Positions 8,833 through 16,590 of a DNA stretch of 32,171 nucleotides are shown here, piece by piece. The notes under the pieces are model-generated. The model was not told where the DNA came from. It did not search any database and was given only the letters and a program-made list of their open reading frames with translations. The translations under genes were made by a program, and so were the position numbers. This DNA is from Candidatus Galloscillospira stercoripullorum. GTDB lineage: Bacteria; Bacillota; Clostridia; Oscillospirales; Oscillospiraceae. The stretch lies in the NCBI GenBank assembly GCA_018715695.1, contig DVLB01000009.1, positions 1 through 32,171 on the forward strand, read 5' to 3'. How positions within the stretch are numbered: the stretch's first letter is position 1; each line of letters begins with the position of its first letter.

Positions 8833-8868
8833 CCCATTGTAGCACGGCTTCCTCCTTGATACAATGGG
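8833..8868. promoter_or_regulatory. Overlapping bidirectional promoter with 9-bp inverted repeat
   Basis: CCCATTGTA-N18-TACAATGGG. Plus: TTGTAG-N17-TACAAT (8837/8860). Minus: TTGTAT-N17-TACAAT (8859-8864/8836-8841). Confidence 0.6.
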
Positions 8869-8934
8869 GTTTATTTTTCCTGGAACTGGATACACTAAGA
8901 GGCGTCTTGACTCTATGGAAAAGGAAGTTTTCCC

Positions 8935-11262
8935 ATGAAAGCAGTCATTCTCTCCGGCGGAGAGGGCACGCGGCTGCGCCCCCTCACCCTAACCCGGCCC
9001 AAGCCTCTGACCTCCCTCTTTGACCGGCCCGTGGTGGAGCACATCATCGGTCTGCTCGCCCGCAGCGGCATCACCGACATCTGCCTGACCCTGAGGTATA
9101 TGTCCCGCGCCATCATGGACGCCCTGGGAGACGGCTCCACCTTGGGGGTAAGCCTGCACTATTTCCCGGAAACAGAGCCGCTGGGTACCGCCGGCGGCGT
9201 CAAGCGCTGCATGGAGGTGCTGGGCGAGGAGGATTTCCTGGTCATCAGCGGCGACGCGGTGTGTGACATAGACCTGCGCTGCGTCATGGGCTTTCACCAG
9301 ACCCGGCCCTCCGGAGCCACCCTGGTGCTCCACCGGCACAGCGCGCCGGTGGACTACGGTCTGGTCCTCACCGACCAGGAGGGCCGCGTGGAGGGCTTTC
9401 TGGAGAAGCCCGCCTGGGGGGAGGTGCTCACCGACCTGGTCAACACCGGCATCTATATCCTCACCCCCCAGGCCATGGCCCAGGTCCCTGAGGGCAAACC
9501 CTTCGACTTTGCTCGGGACCTCTTCCCTCTGCTACTGCGGCAGGGAGTGCCCCTCTACGGCTTTGAGGCTTCGGGATACTGGTGCGACATGGGCGAGTGC
9601 CAGGCTTACCTGCGCTGCGCCGCCGACGCGCTGAGCGGAAAGGTCTCCCTGGACCTGGGCGCTCCCCGGGTCCGCCCGGGGGTGTGGTCCCTGAGCCCCA
9701 TCCCGGACGATGTGCAGGTGGTCCCTCCCTGCTACATCGGCGCCAATGTATCCATCGGCTCCGGGTCTCTCATCGGTCCTCACGCGGTGCTGGAGGCCGG
9801 CTCCACCGTTGGCCGGCACAGTCTGGTGCAGCGCAGCGTCCTCCAGGGCGCGGCGGTGGGCCAGGACTGCACCCTGTATGGGGCGGTGCTCTGCCAGGGC
9901 GCCTCGGTGGGCGACGGCGCGGTGCTCAACGAGGGCTCCGTTCTGGGGCAGGATTCCTCCGTGGGCCGGGACGCCATTTTGCTGGAAAACGTGAAGGTCT
10001 GGCCCAACCGCCGGGTATCCCAGGGGACCCGGCTGACCGTCAACCTGACCGCCGGCGGCCTGCGCGAGCCCCTGCGCTTCGGGGACGGCGGCGTGCTCAC
10101 CGGAGAGGTGGGGGATGACCTCACGGTCCAGGCCCTCCACCTGCTGGGCAATGCCCTGGGGCGGCGAGGGGCCCTGGGCCTGGGCCACTGCGGAGGCAGC
10201 GCCGCTCGGATGCTCTGCCACGCGGCGGGAAGCGGCGCCTCGGAGGCGGGCGGCTGCGTACTGTATACCGACGCTCCCTGTCCCTCCGCCGCCGCCTGGT
10301 TCGCCGCCTCCTACTCCCTGTCCGCCTTTCTCTTCGTGCAGCAGGCGGGAAGCCGGGTCTTTCTCCACTTCTTTGACAGCCGGGGGCTGCCCCTGGACCG
10401 GGAGCGGGAACGCCAGCTGGAGGGCGCCCTTCTCCGGGGCGAGGTGGCCCGGATGCCTGCCAAGCGCGTAGGGACGTGGGAGCCCATCACTGGGGTGAGC
10501 GGGGCCTATGCCGCGGCGGCGGCCCGGTACGCCTCCCCCCTCGCCCGCCCGCTGACCGTGGCCCTGCCCGGCGGCGAGGATGCCGACCGGGTCCTGGGCC
10601 AGGCCCTGGAGCTGCTGGGCTGCACCGTGGTCCGGGAGCGCCGGGACAATACCCTGGCCCTGCGGGCCGAACACGGTGGGATGCGCCTGCGGGCCTGGGA
10701 CGAAGAGGGGCGTGAACTTCCCCCGGAGCGGCTGCTCACTCTGTGCGCCATGGCGGAGCTGCAGCGGGGCGTCCGCCGTCTGGCCGTTCCCGCCGCCGCT
10801 CCGGCGGCCATCGACCTGCTCTGCTCCTCCCAGGGCACCGCCGTATTGCGGCTGGGCCGGGACGGACCCGAGGCCGAGGAGCTCTACCAGGCCCGCCCCT
10901 CCCTGCGGGACGCCGTCTTTGCCGCCTGCCTGCTGTGCCAGCGTATGGCCCAGACAGGGGAGCGGCTCCATGTGCTGGACCGCCACGCTCCTCTTACCAG
11001 CATCCGCCGCTCGGAGGTGCCTCTCCGGGGCAGTCGGGCAGCGGTCATGGCGGCCTTGCTCCGCGCTGAGCCCGCCGCCCGTGCCGCCGGAGAAGGCGTA
11101 CGCTTTCCCGCCCGGGATGGCTGGGTGTATATCGCCCCGCTCTCCCGCCGCAGCGCTCTGCGGGTGGTGGGGGAAGGCTTTGAGGCGGAGACCGCCGGAG
11201 AGCTGTGCGCCTTCTACGCCGACCTGGCCCGGAAGCTGGACCGGCCGGAGAGCGGACAATAA
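8935..11262 (+). CDS. Sugar-phosphate nucleotidyltransferase / left-handed beta-helix / phosphomannomutase-like fusion protein
   Basis: MKAVILSGGEGTRLRPLTLTRPKPLTSLFDRPVVEHII, hexapeptide-repeat middle, C-terminal PMM-like region (HFFDSRGLPLDRERERQLEGALLRGEVAR). Confidence 0.9.
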   Translation: MKAVILSGGEGTRLRPLTLTRPKPLTSLFDRPVVEHIIGLLARSGITDICLTLRYMSRAIMDALGDGSTLGVSLHYFPETEPLGTAGGVKRCMEVLGEEDFLVISGDAVCDIDLRCVMGFHQTRPSGATLVLHRHSAPVDYGLVLTDQEGRVEGFLEKPAWGEVLTDLVNTGIYILTPQAMAQVPEGKPFDFARDLFPLLLRQGVPLYGFEASGYWCDMGECQAYLRCAADALSGKVSLDLGAPRVRPGVWSLSPIPDDVQVVPPCYIGANVSIGSGSLIGPHAVLEAGSTVGRHSLVQRSVLQGAAVGQDCTLYGAVLCQGASVGDGAVLNEGSVLGQDSSVGRDAILLENVKVWPNRRVSQGTRLTVNLTAGGLREPLRFGDGGVLTGEVGDDLTVQALHLLGNALGRRGALGLGHCGGSAARMLCHAAGSGASEAGGCVLYTDAPCPSAAAWFAASYSLSAFLFVQQAGSRVFLHFFDSRGLPLDRERERQLEGALLRGEVARMPAKRVGTWEPITGVSGAYAAAAARYASPLARPLTVALPGGEDADRVLGQALELLGCTVVRERRDNTLALRAEHGGMRLRAWDEEGRELPPERLLTLCAMAELQRGVRRLAVPAAAPAAIDLLCSSQGTAVLRLGRDGPEAEELYQARPSLRDAVFAACLLCQRMAQTGERLHVLDRHAPLTSIRRSEVPLRGSRAAVMAALLRAEPAARAAGEGVRFPARDGWVYIAPLSRRSALRVVGEGFEAETAGELCAFYADLARKLDRPESGQ

Positions 11263-11270
11263 ACAGCGGC

Positions 11271-11304
11271 GGAGCCGGGAGTTACCCCCCGGCTCCCCGT
11301 TTTT
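11271..11304 (+). terminator. Terminator of the nucleotidyltransferase fusion gene
   Basis: GGAGCCGGG-N8-CCCGGCTCC then CCGTTTTT. Confidence 0.75.
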
Positions 11305-12295
11305 ATGTGGTCTGGTACACCGCCCGCACGCCCTCCAGCTGTGCCTGGAGGGTCTCCCTGGCCCACTGGGGGGAGAGGAGCTCCACCTCCGCCCCCAGAC
11401 CGAACACCCAGCCAAGGAACTGGGGGGAGACCGCCGCCTCCACCGTGACGGTAAAGTGCTCCTCCCCGCCGGGCACCAGGATCACCTCCAGGCCGAACCG
11501 GTCCAGCACCACGCCCACCAGATGGTTCCGGCAACGCAGCCGCACCTGTCCCTCTCTGCCCCGGAACATGCCGAAATGCTTGCGGGCATAGGCGGCCATA
11601 TCGAAGTCCCGAACGGCCTCCTCCCCCTGCCGCTCCATAGCGGTTACCGCCAGCTCGTCCATCTTGTCCACCCTGTAATGGCGCAGCTCGCCGTGGTCAT
11701 GGTCATAGGCGGCCAGGTAGTAGTTCTCGTTGTCCCAGATGAGGGCGTAGGGGGAAACGTGGTAGCGCTTTCCCTCCCGGCGGTAAACCTTCTCCTTGCG
11801 CACGTTATACTCAAAGTACCGGAAAGTCACCGCCCGAGCGCCGGAAATGGCGGTATGGAGCTTGTCGATGCTGTAATAGACGCTCTCGTTCATGCTCTTG
11901 ACACGCCCGGCCACATAGACCTGCCGCTGCAGGCTCTTGGCCTGGTAGACGCTGGCAAGCCCCTCCAGCTTGGCAATGAGCTGGTCGGATTTGCGCCGGG
12001 TGATGAAGCGGCTGGACTGCACCGCGTCCACCAGCAGCTTAAGTTCCGGGAGCTGGAAGGTACGCTCTCCCAGGAACCAGCCCGGGCTCTTCCCCTTGCG
12101 CAGCTGCACATCCACCCCCAGCTGCGAGAGGGCCTCCAGATCGGCGTAAATACTCTTGCGCTCGGCGGTGATGCCCCAGGCCGCCAGGGCCTCAATGAGC
12201 TCGGGTACCGTCAGCGGATGCTCCTCGTCGGAGCGCTCCATGAGGGTCTTCCACAAAATGGGCAGCTTGAGCTTCTGCCCCGCCCCCTTGGCCAT
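11303..12295 (-). CDS. WYL-domain transcriptional regulator (YafY-like)
   Basis: N-terminal HTH (TVPELIEALAAWGITAERKSIYADLEALSQLGVDVQ); WYL region PYALIWDNENYYLAAYDHDHGELRHYRVDKMDELAV. Confidence 0.9.
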   Translation of the reverse strand: MAKGAGQKLKLPILWKTLMERSDEEHPLTVPELIEALAAWGITAERKSIYADLEALSQLGVDVQLRKGKSPGWFLGERTFQLPELKLLVDAVQSSRFITRRKSDQLIAKLEGLASVYQAKSLQRQVYVAGRVKSMNESVYYSIDKLHTAISGARAVTFRYFEYNVRKEKVYRREGKRYHVSPYALIWDNENYYLAAYDHDHGELRHYRVDKMDELAVTAMERQGEEAVRDFDMAAYARKHFGMFRGREGQVRLRCRNHLVGVVLDRFGLEVILVPGGEEHFTVTVEAAVSPQFLGWVFGLGAEVELLSPQWARETLQAQLEGVRAVYQTT

Positions 12296-12336
12296 GGCCC
12301 ATTCCCCCTTTCACAGTTCTATCCTATCCTTTTTGC

Positions 12337-12354
12337 AGTACGATAAACCGTACT
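12337..12354. promoter_or_regulatory. Palindrome upstream of the WYL regulator, candidate operator
   Basis: AGTACG-ATAAAC-CGTACT: perfect 6-bp arms, 6-bp spacer, about 40 bp upstream of the start codon. Confidence 0.45.
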
Positions 12355-12396
12355 TTTCCTTAGTTTACCACGGCTATGTCCTTCCGCCAAGACCCC

Positions 12397-12443
12397 ACAG
12401 ACAAAAAAGGGGAGCGGCATTGCCGCTCCCCTTTTTTGTCTGT
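12397..12443. terminator. Bidirectional terminator with 23-bp perfect arms downstream of hpf
   Basis: ACAGACAAAAAAGGGGAGCGGCA-T-TGCCGCTCCCCTTTTTTGTCTGT. Confidence 0.9.
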
Positions 12444-12480
12444 TCACTTTGGCGCCGGTCGGCGCAGCCGCGGCGTACGC

Positions 12481-13029
12481 TCAGTCTTCGTCCTCGATGA
12501 TACCGTAGTCCCCGTCGTTGCGCTTGTAGACCACGGCGAAGCGCCCGTCGTTGTCTGCGTCCCGGAAGGCGAAGAAAGAGTGTCCCACCAGGTTCATCTG
12601 GAGGATGGCCTCCTCAGCGCTCATGGGTCGTAGGGGGAAGCGCTTGGTGCGCACGATACGGAACTTGTCCTCCTCGCCCTCGGGCTCCGGCACAAAGGAG
12701 ACCTGATCAGCCTCCACCGTGCGGCTGAAGGCGTCCTGGCGCAGACGCTTTTCCAGTCTTGCCTTGTTCTTGCGCAGCTGCCGCTCCACCGAGGCCACGG
12801 CGGCGTCGATGGTGGCAAACATATCAGAGGTGCTTTCGGCCACCCGGATCACCGTGCCGCCGGAGCGAATGGTGAGCTCCACGTTATTGCGGTCCTTCTC
12901 GATGCTGAAGACGATGGCGGCCTCCGTGTCCGCCTTAAAATAACGCTCCAGCTTGCCCACCTTTTTCTCCGCGTAGGCGTGGACCTTGCCGGGCAAATTG
13001 ACCTTTTTGTCTGTAAACACGAACTTCAT
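12481..13029 (-). CDS. hpf: Ribosome hibernation promoting factor, long form
   Basis: MKFVFTDKKVNLPGKVHAYAEKKVGKLERYF...; C-terminal domain IVRTKRFPLRPMSAEEAILQMNLVGHSFFAFRDADNDGRFAVVYKRNDGDYGII. Confidence 0.95.
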   Translation of the reverse strand: MKFVFTDKKVNLPGKVHAYAEKKVGKLERYFKADTEAAIVFSIEKDRNNVELTIRSGGTVIRVAESTSDMFATIDAAVASVERQLRKNKARLEKRLRQDAFSRTVEADQVSFVPEPEGEEDKFRIVRTKRFPLRPMSAEEAILQMNLVGHSFFAFRDADNDGRFAVVYKRNDGDYGIIEDED

Positions 13030-13144
13030 ACCGCTCGCTCCTTTCGCCCTCCGAGGTGGAGGGTGGTGTCTGGGACAGCCATCCGGTCGTCCTATTTTAA
13101 TTATACCATAGAGCGGCAAAAAATCCACATTAATTTGTAAACTC

Positions 13145-13987
13145 TTACAACACGGCGCTGGCGTGGCGGGTGACGTGGCAGCCCAGGTTGACGGCGCAGG
13201 GCAGTCCGGCGATGTGGGTAGGGCTCTTGAGAATATGGGCACACAGAGCCGTGGTGGAGCCCCCCAGCCCCTGGGGACCGATGCCCAGGGCATTGACCCG
13301 CGACAGGATCTCCCGCTCCAGAGCGGCATAGAAGGGATCGGGGTTGGGCTGCTCCACCGGCAGGAGCAGCGCCTCCTTGGCAAGGCCCACGGCCACCTCG
13401 GAAGTGCCCCCCAGGCCCACCCCCACCACCACCGGGGGGCAAGGGTTGGAGCCGGCGCGCTCCACAGCCTCGGTCACAAAGGATACAATGTCCTCTGCCG
13501 TGGCCGCGGGGGTGAACATCTTAAGCACCGTCATGTTCTCACTGCCAAAGCCCTTGGGCGCCACGGTAAGGCGCAACTTGTCACCAGCCACCAGGCGCAG
13601 GTGGAGCACCGCCGGCGTGTTGTCTCCGGTGTTTTCCCGGCGCAGCGGGTCGGCTACCACCGAGCAGCGCAGGTGTCCCCCCACATATCCACGGGCCACC
13701 CCCTCGTTCACCGCGTCGGTGAGCAGACCGCCGGTAATGTGGACCTCCTGCCCCAGCTCGGCATAGACCACCGCCATGCCGGTATCCTGACAGATGGGCA
13801 GTCCCTTCTCCGAGGCAAAGGTGAAGTTCTCCACCAAATCTCCCAGGATGGAGCGACCCACCGGCGAGGCCTCCTCCTCCCGCCGCTGCCAAATGGCCCG
13901 GCATACATCCTCCGGCAGCTTGGTGTTGGCCTCGATGCACAGCCGCTCCACCGTCTCTGCGATCTGTTCGTATGTGACCTCCGTCAT
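13145..13987 (-). CDS. Fumarate hydratase (class I, two-subunit type) alpha subunit
   Basis: GLPICQDTGMAVVYAELGQEVHI, NTGDNTPAVLHL, GFGSENMTVLKMFTPA, CPPVVVGVGLGGTSEVAVGLAKEALL. Confidence 0.93.
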   Translation of the reverse strand: MTEVTYEQIAETVERLCIEANTKLPEDVCRAIWQRREEEASPVGRSILGDLVENFTFASEKGLPICQDTGMAVVYAELGQEVHITGGLLTDAVNEGVARGYVGGHLRCSVVADPLRRENTGDNTPAVLHLRLVAGDKLRLTVAPKGFGSENMTVLKMFTPAATAEDIVSFVTEAVERAGSNPCPPVVVGVGLGGTSEVAVGLAKEALLLPVEQPNPDPFYAALEREILSRVNALGIGPQGLGGSTTALCAHILKSPTHIAGLPCAVNLGCHVTRHASAVL

Positions 13988-14172
13988 CTCCGTACCCTCC
14001 CGATCCTTTCCCAGCGGGAAAATTCGACAAATGTTCTGTTTGACAAATTAAGGAAATTCTGGTACTCTATTCTTGCAGCTCAACCAATATGCGCATGACC
14101 GTTTCCCACAAGCATTCCATTCTCCCCGCACACACACCTTTGGGCGCCCGGCAACGGGCGCTCCTTTTTTTG

Positions 14173-14204
14173 AAAAAATTGCGCGGCCGAAACCGGCCGC
14201 GCAA
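14173..14204 (-). terminator. Terminator of the S1-domain (yabR-like) gene
   Basis: TTGCGCGGCCG-N4-CGGCCGCGCAA with A6 on the plus strand, i.e. U-run on the minus-strand transcript. Confidence 0.8.
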
Positions 14205-14213
14205 TGGAAGTGG

Positions 14214-14645
14214 TTATTTCCGGCCGCCCCGGCGGGAACCGCGGCGGTTATCGGCGGCCCGGATCTCGGAGAGCTTGCTGTCCGAGGAGGCCATGAACTG
14301 CTTGAGGCGATCCTCAAAGGTTTCGGGCGCCTTGGGCGCGGGAGTACCCCGGAAGCCCATGGGCCGGCCGCCGCCGGGGCCTCTGCCCTGACCGGCGGGA
14401 CGGGGAGGAGGATCCATCGCCTTCTTGATGGAGAGGTTGATCCGGCCGTTCTCATCAATGCCGATGACCTTGACCTTGACCTCCTGTCCCTCCTTGAGAT
14501 GATCCTTCACATCATTGACGTAGGAATAGGCGATCTCGGAGATATGTACCAGCCCGGACCGATTCTCAGGCAAGGACACGAACGCGCCGAACTTTGTGAT
14601 GCCAGTCACTTTGCCTTCCAGAACACTACCCACACCAAACTCCAT
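14214..14645 (-). CDS. yabR: S1 RNA-binding domain protein (YabR-like)
   Basis: MEFGVGSVLEGKVTGITKFGAFVSLPENRSGLVHISEIAYSYVNDVKDHLKEGQEVKVKVIGIDENGRINLSIKKA; basic Gly/Arg-rich tail. In-frame MEREDF start at 14672 is possible. Confidence 0.88.
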   Translation of the reverse strand: MEFGVGSVLEGKVTGITKFGAFVSLPENRSGLVHISEIAYSYVNDVKDHLKEGQEVKVKVIGIDENGRINLSIKKAMDPPPRPAGQGRGPGGGRPMGFRGTPAPKAPETFEDRLKQFMASSDSKLSEIRAADNRRGSRRGGRK

Positions 14646-14707
14646 AAGAACTGCAAAATCCTCTCTTTCCATAATGGGGCCGCAGGCCCTTGTGTGCACC
14701 CGTGGGG

Positions 14708-14983
14708 TCAGTCGGTGATGTGGAAGACACGTTCGCCGGGGACCACCAGGCCCAGCTCATCCCGCGCGATGTTCATCTGGCTTTCCAGGTCGCCGCTGTG
14801 GTCCAGATCATCCTGCAGGTCGGCGTTGACCTGCGTCTGCACGGCGATCTGCCGCTCCAGGGCGCTGATCTGTTCCTCCAGCGCGGTCCGGTCCCTGCCC
14901 TCGTTGAGCAGGATGATGGACAGCCCCACCAGCATGGCGAGAACCACCAGCTTAGTCAGAAGCCCGGCTCGTTTTATCTGCAT
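14708..14983 (-). CDS. divIC: Septum formation initiator family protein (DivIC/FtsB)
   Basis: N-terminal TM followed by coiled coil (LEEQISALERQIAVQTQVNADLQDDL) and ARDELGLVVPGERVFHI; gene order yabP-yabQ-divIC-yabR. Confidence 0.88.
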   Translation of the reverse strand: MQIKRAGLLTKLVVLAMLVGLSIILLNEGRDRTALEEQISALERQIAVQTQVNADLQDDLDHSGDLESQMNIARDELGLVVPGERVFHITD

Positions 14984-15476
14984 GGTTGCTGTCCCCCCTG
15001 TACCGCGCGGCCCGTGTCTGCCGCTCATCCTTCATTTCCTCGGGTAACAGCCTTATTCTAAACCATTTGCGTCGATAAAGAAAGCTATTTTTGAGAAATT
15101 TTTTGATTTTTTTACAGCACCACCCCAGTGCCCGCACCGGAGCCGTGGCGATGCGCCAGAAAAGGCCCCCCAGATCGGCCAGGGCGTAGCCCAGACGCAG
15201 GACCGGAGGGCTGAGGAGCCGGAAATAGAGGACCGCTCCGGCAAAGTGTCCGGCAAGGAGCGTGATACGCACCTCTCCGCCTCCCATGATCAGCGCGAAG
15301 AGGAAGAAAGCCGCCGTCACCGGCAGCCAGAAAAGAAAATCCAGCGCCGCGCCCAGTAGACGGAGCTTCAGCCGTACCCGCAGGATGCGGAGCACATCGT
15401 ACAGCAGCCCCACGGCCACCCCCAGCAGCACAGCCCACCCCAGGCTGGCAGCCTGCTGGGCCACCGAAGCCCCCAT
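14952..15476 (-). CDS. yabQ: Spore cortex biosynthesis protein YabQ
   Basis: Multi-TM protein GVAVGLLYDVLRILRVRLKLRLLGAALDFLFWLPVTAAFFLFALIMGGGEVR; position between yabP and divIC. Confidence 0.88.
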   Translation of the reverse strand: MGASVAQQAASLGWAVLLGVAVGLLYDVLRILRVRLKLRLLGAALDFLFWLPVTAAFFLFALIMGGGEVRITLLAGHFAGAVLYFRLLSPPVLRLGYALADLGGLFWRIATAPVRALGWCCKKIKKFLKNSFLYRRKWFRIRLLPEEMKDERQTRAARYRGDSNHADKTSRASD

Positions 15477-15477
15477 C

Positions 15478-15759
15478 TCAGCCCAGCAGCCGGGAGAGGA
15501 AACCACCCTTTCCCCTGCCGCCCTCTTCATAGGTCAGGGAATCGATCTCCCCCTCTACCTTCAGGTCTCCGCCGTCCAGGCTCAGCTTCTCGATGTGCAG
15601 ATCCTCTCCCTGGACCACCAGCACGCCCCGGCTGGTCTCCATGACGATGGTGTTCTCGTCAAAGCTGCGCACCTCCACCACTCCGGAGACCGAGAGGTTC
15701 TCCCGCTCCTCCAGAATCAAATGGTGGGGCGCCGAGCCTGGAAAGCGCTTTTCTTCCAT
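15478..15759 (-). CDS. yabP: Sporulation protein YabP
   Basis: HHLILEERENLSVSGVVEVRSFDENTIVMETSRGVLVVQGEDLHIEKLSLDGGDLKVEGEIDSLTYEE; start at MEEK with upstream AAGGA. Confidence 0.92.
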   Translation of the reverse strand: MEEKRFPGSAPHHLILEERENLSVSGVVEVRSFDENTIVMETSRGVLVVQGEDLHIEKLSLDGGDLKVEGEIDSLTYEEGGRGKGGFLSRLLG

Positions 15760-15829
15760 TGCCATATCCTTTTCCCGCCCTTTCATGGTTTGTAATATGT
15801 ATATGGGACAACTCCAACCAATATGCCTT

Positions 15830-16366
15830 CTAGCCCTGCCGTTTTAGAGCGGAGCGCAGCCGCTCCTTGAGCACAAAGGCCAGGGTCAGCTTGAGAAGGT
15901 CGGGAAGGATGAAGGGAAACACACACCAGCTCAGAACGGTGAACAGCTCGGCCGGCTTCCCCGCTGCAGAGTAGAGGACCATATACCAGACGGTGCCGAA
16001 GAGATAGCACACCGCGAGCCCCGCCGCCCCTGAGACGAAGTAGGCCGCCCTTCCCCTGCCCCAGAGAAACTCCAGCCCCCACATGACCAGGGCGATGAGC
16101 AGAAATCCCACCAGATACCCCCCCGTGGGCCCGGCAAAGGAGGCCACCCCTCCGGAAAAACCGGAGAACACCGGCAGGCCCACCGCTCCCAACAGCAGAT
16201 ATGCGCCTACGGCCAGACTTCCCAGTCTGCCTCCCAGCAGCCCCACTGCCAGGAACACCCCCATGGTCTGCAGGGTGAAGGGCACCGGCCCCGGCACCGA
16301 GATCCACGCGCACACCGCCATCCCCGCCGCCATCACGCCGGTAAGGGCGGCCTCTCTCGTTTTCAT
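15830..16366 (-). CDS. bioY: Biotin transporter BioY
   Basis: VPGPVPFTLQTMGVFLAVGLLGGRLGSLAVGAYLLLGAVGLPVFSGFSGG...FAGPTGGYLVGF. Confidence 0.94.
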   Translation of the reverse strand: MKTREAALTGVMAAGMAVCAWISVPGPVPFTLQTMGVFLAVGLLGGRLGSLAVGAYLLLGAVGLPVFSGFSGGVASFAGPTGGYLVGFLLIALVMWGLEFLWGRGRAAYFVSGAAGLAVCYLFGTVWYMVLYSAAGKPAELFTVLSWCVFPFILPDLLKLTLAFVLKERLRSALKRQG

Positions 16367-16436
16367 ACTCACCATCTCCTTCTCCGGCGCTGTACGCGCC
16401 GTGTATTTTCCTCGATGGTAAACCCTGCCATACAAG

Positions 16437-16467
16437 TTGTCAACTATTTTCTTTTTTTGGTTTACAA
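16437..16467. promoter_or_regulatory. Probable BirA operator in the bioY-birA intergenic region
   Basis: TTGTCAAC-N15-GTTTACAA. Left arm on the minus strand contains TTGACA, followed by N17 and TACCAT (candidate bioY promoter). Confidence 0.7.
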
Positions 16468-16590
16468 TTGCGCACCTTGACGGGGAGCCTCTCCGGAGGC
16501 TACAATAATATCCAAAACAAACCGCTCGCGGGATTTCAGCATTGCCGCACTGGAAAAAACCGCCCGGCAGGGCGTGAGGAGGAATGAACG

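Noticed and set aside
9532-11415. 627-aa minus-strand ORF
   Set aside because: Antisense to the strongly supported nucleotidyltransferase fusion; low-complexity composition.
10580-12346. 588-aa plus-strand ORF
   Set aside because: Spans two real genes in a wrong frame/strand; Pro/Ser/Arg-rich.
14023-14048. Direct repeat TTCGACAAAT...TTTGACAAAT upstream of the fumarase gene
   Set aside because: Only two imperfect copies in AT-rich intergenic DNA; no supporting context.
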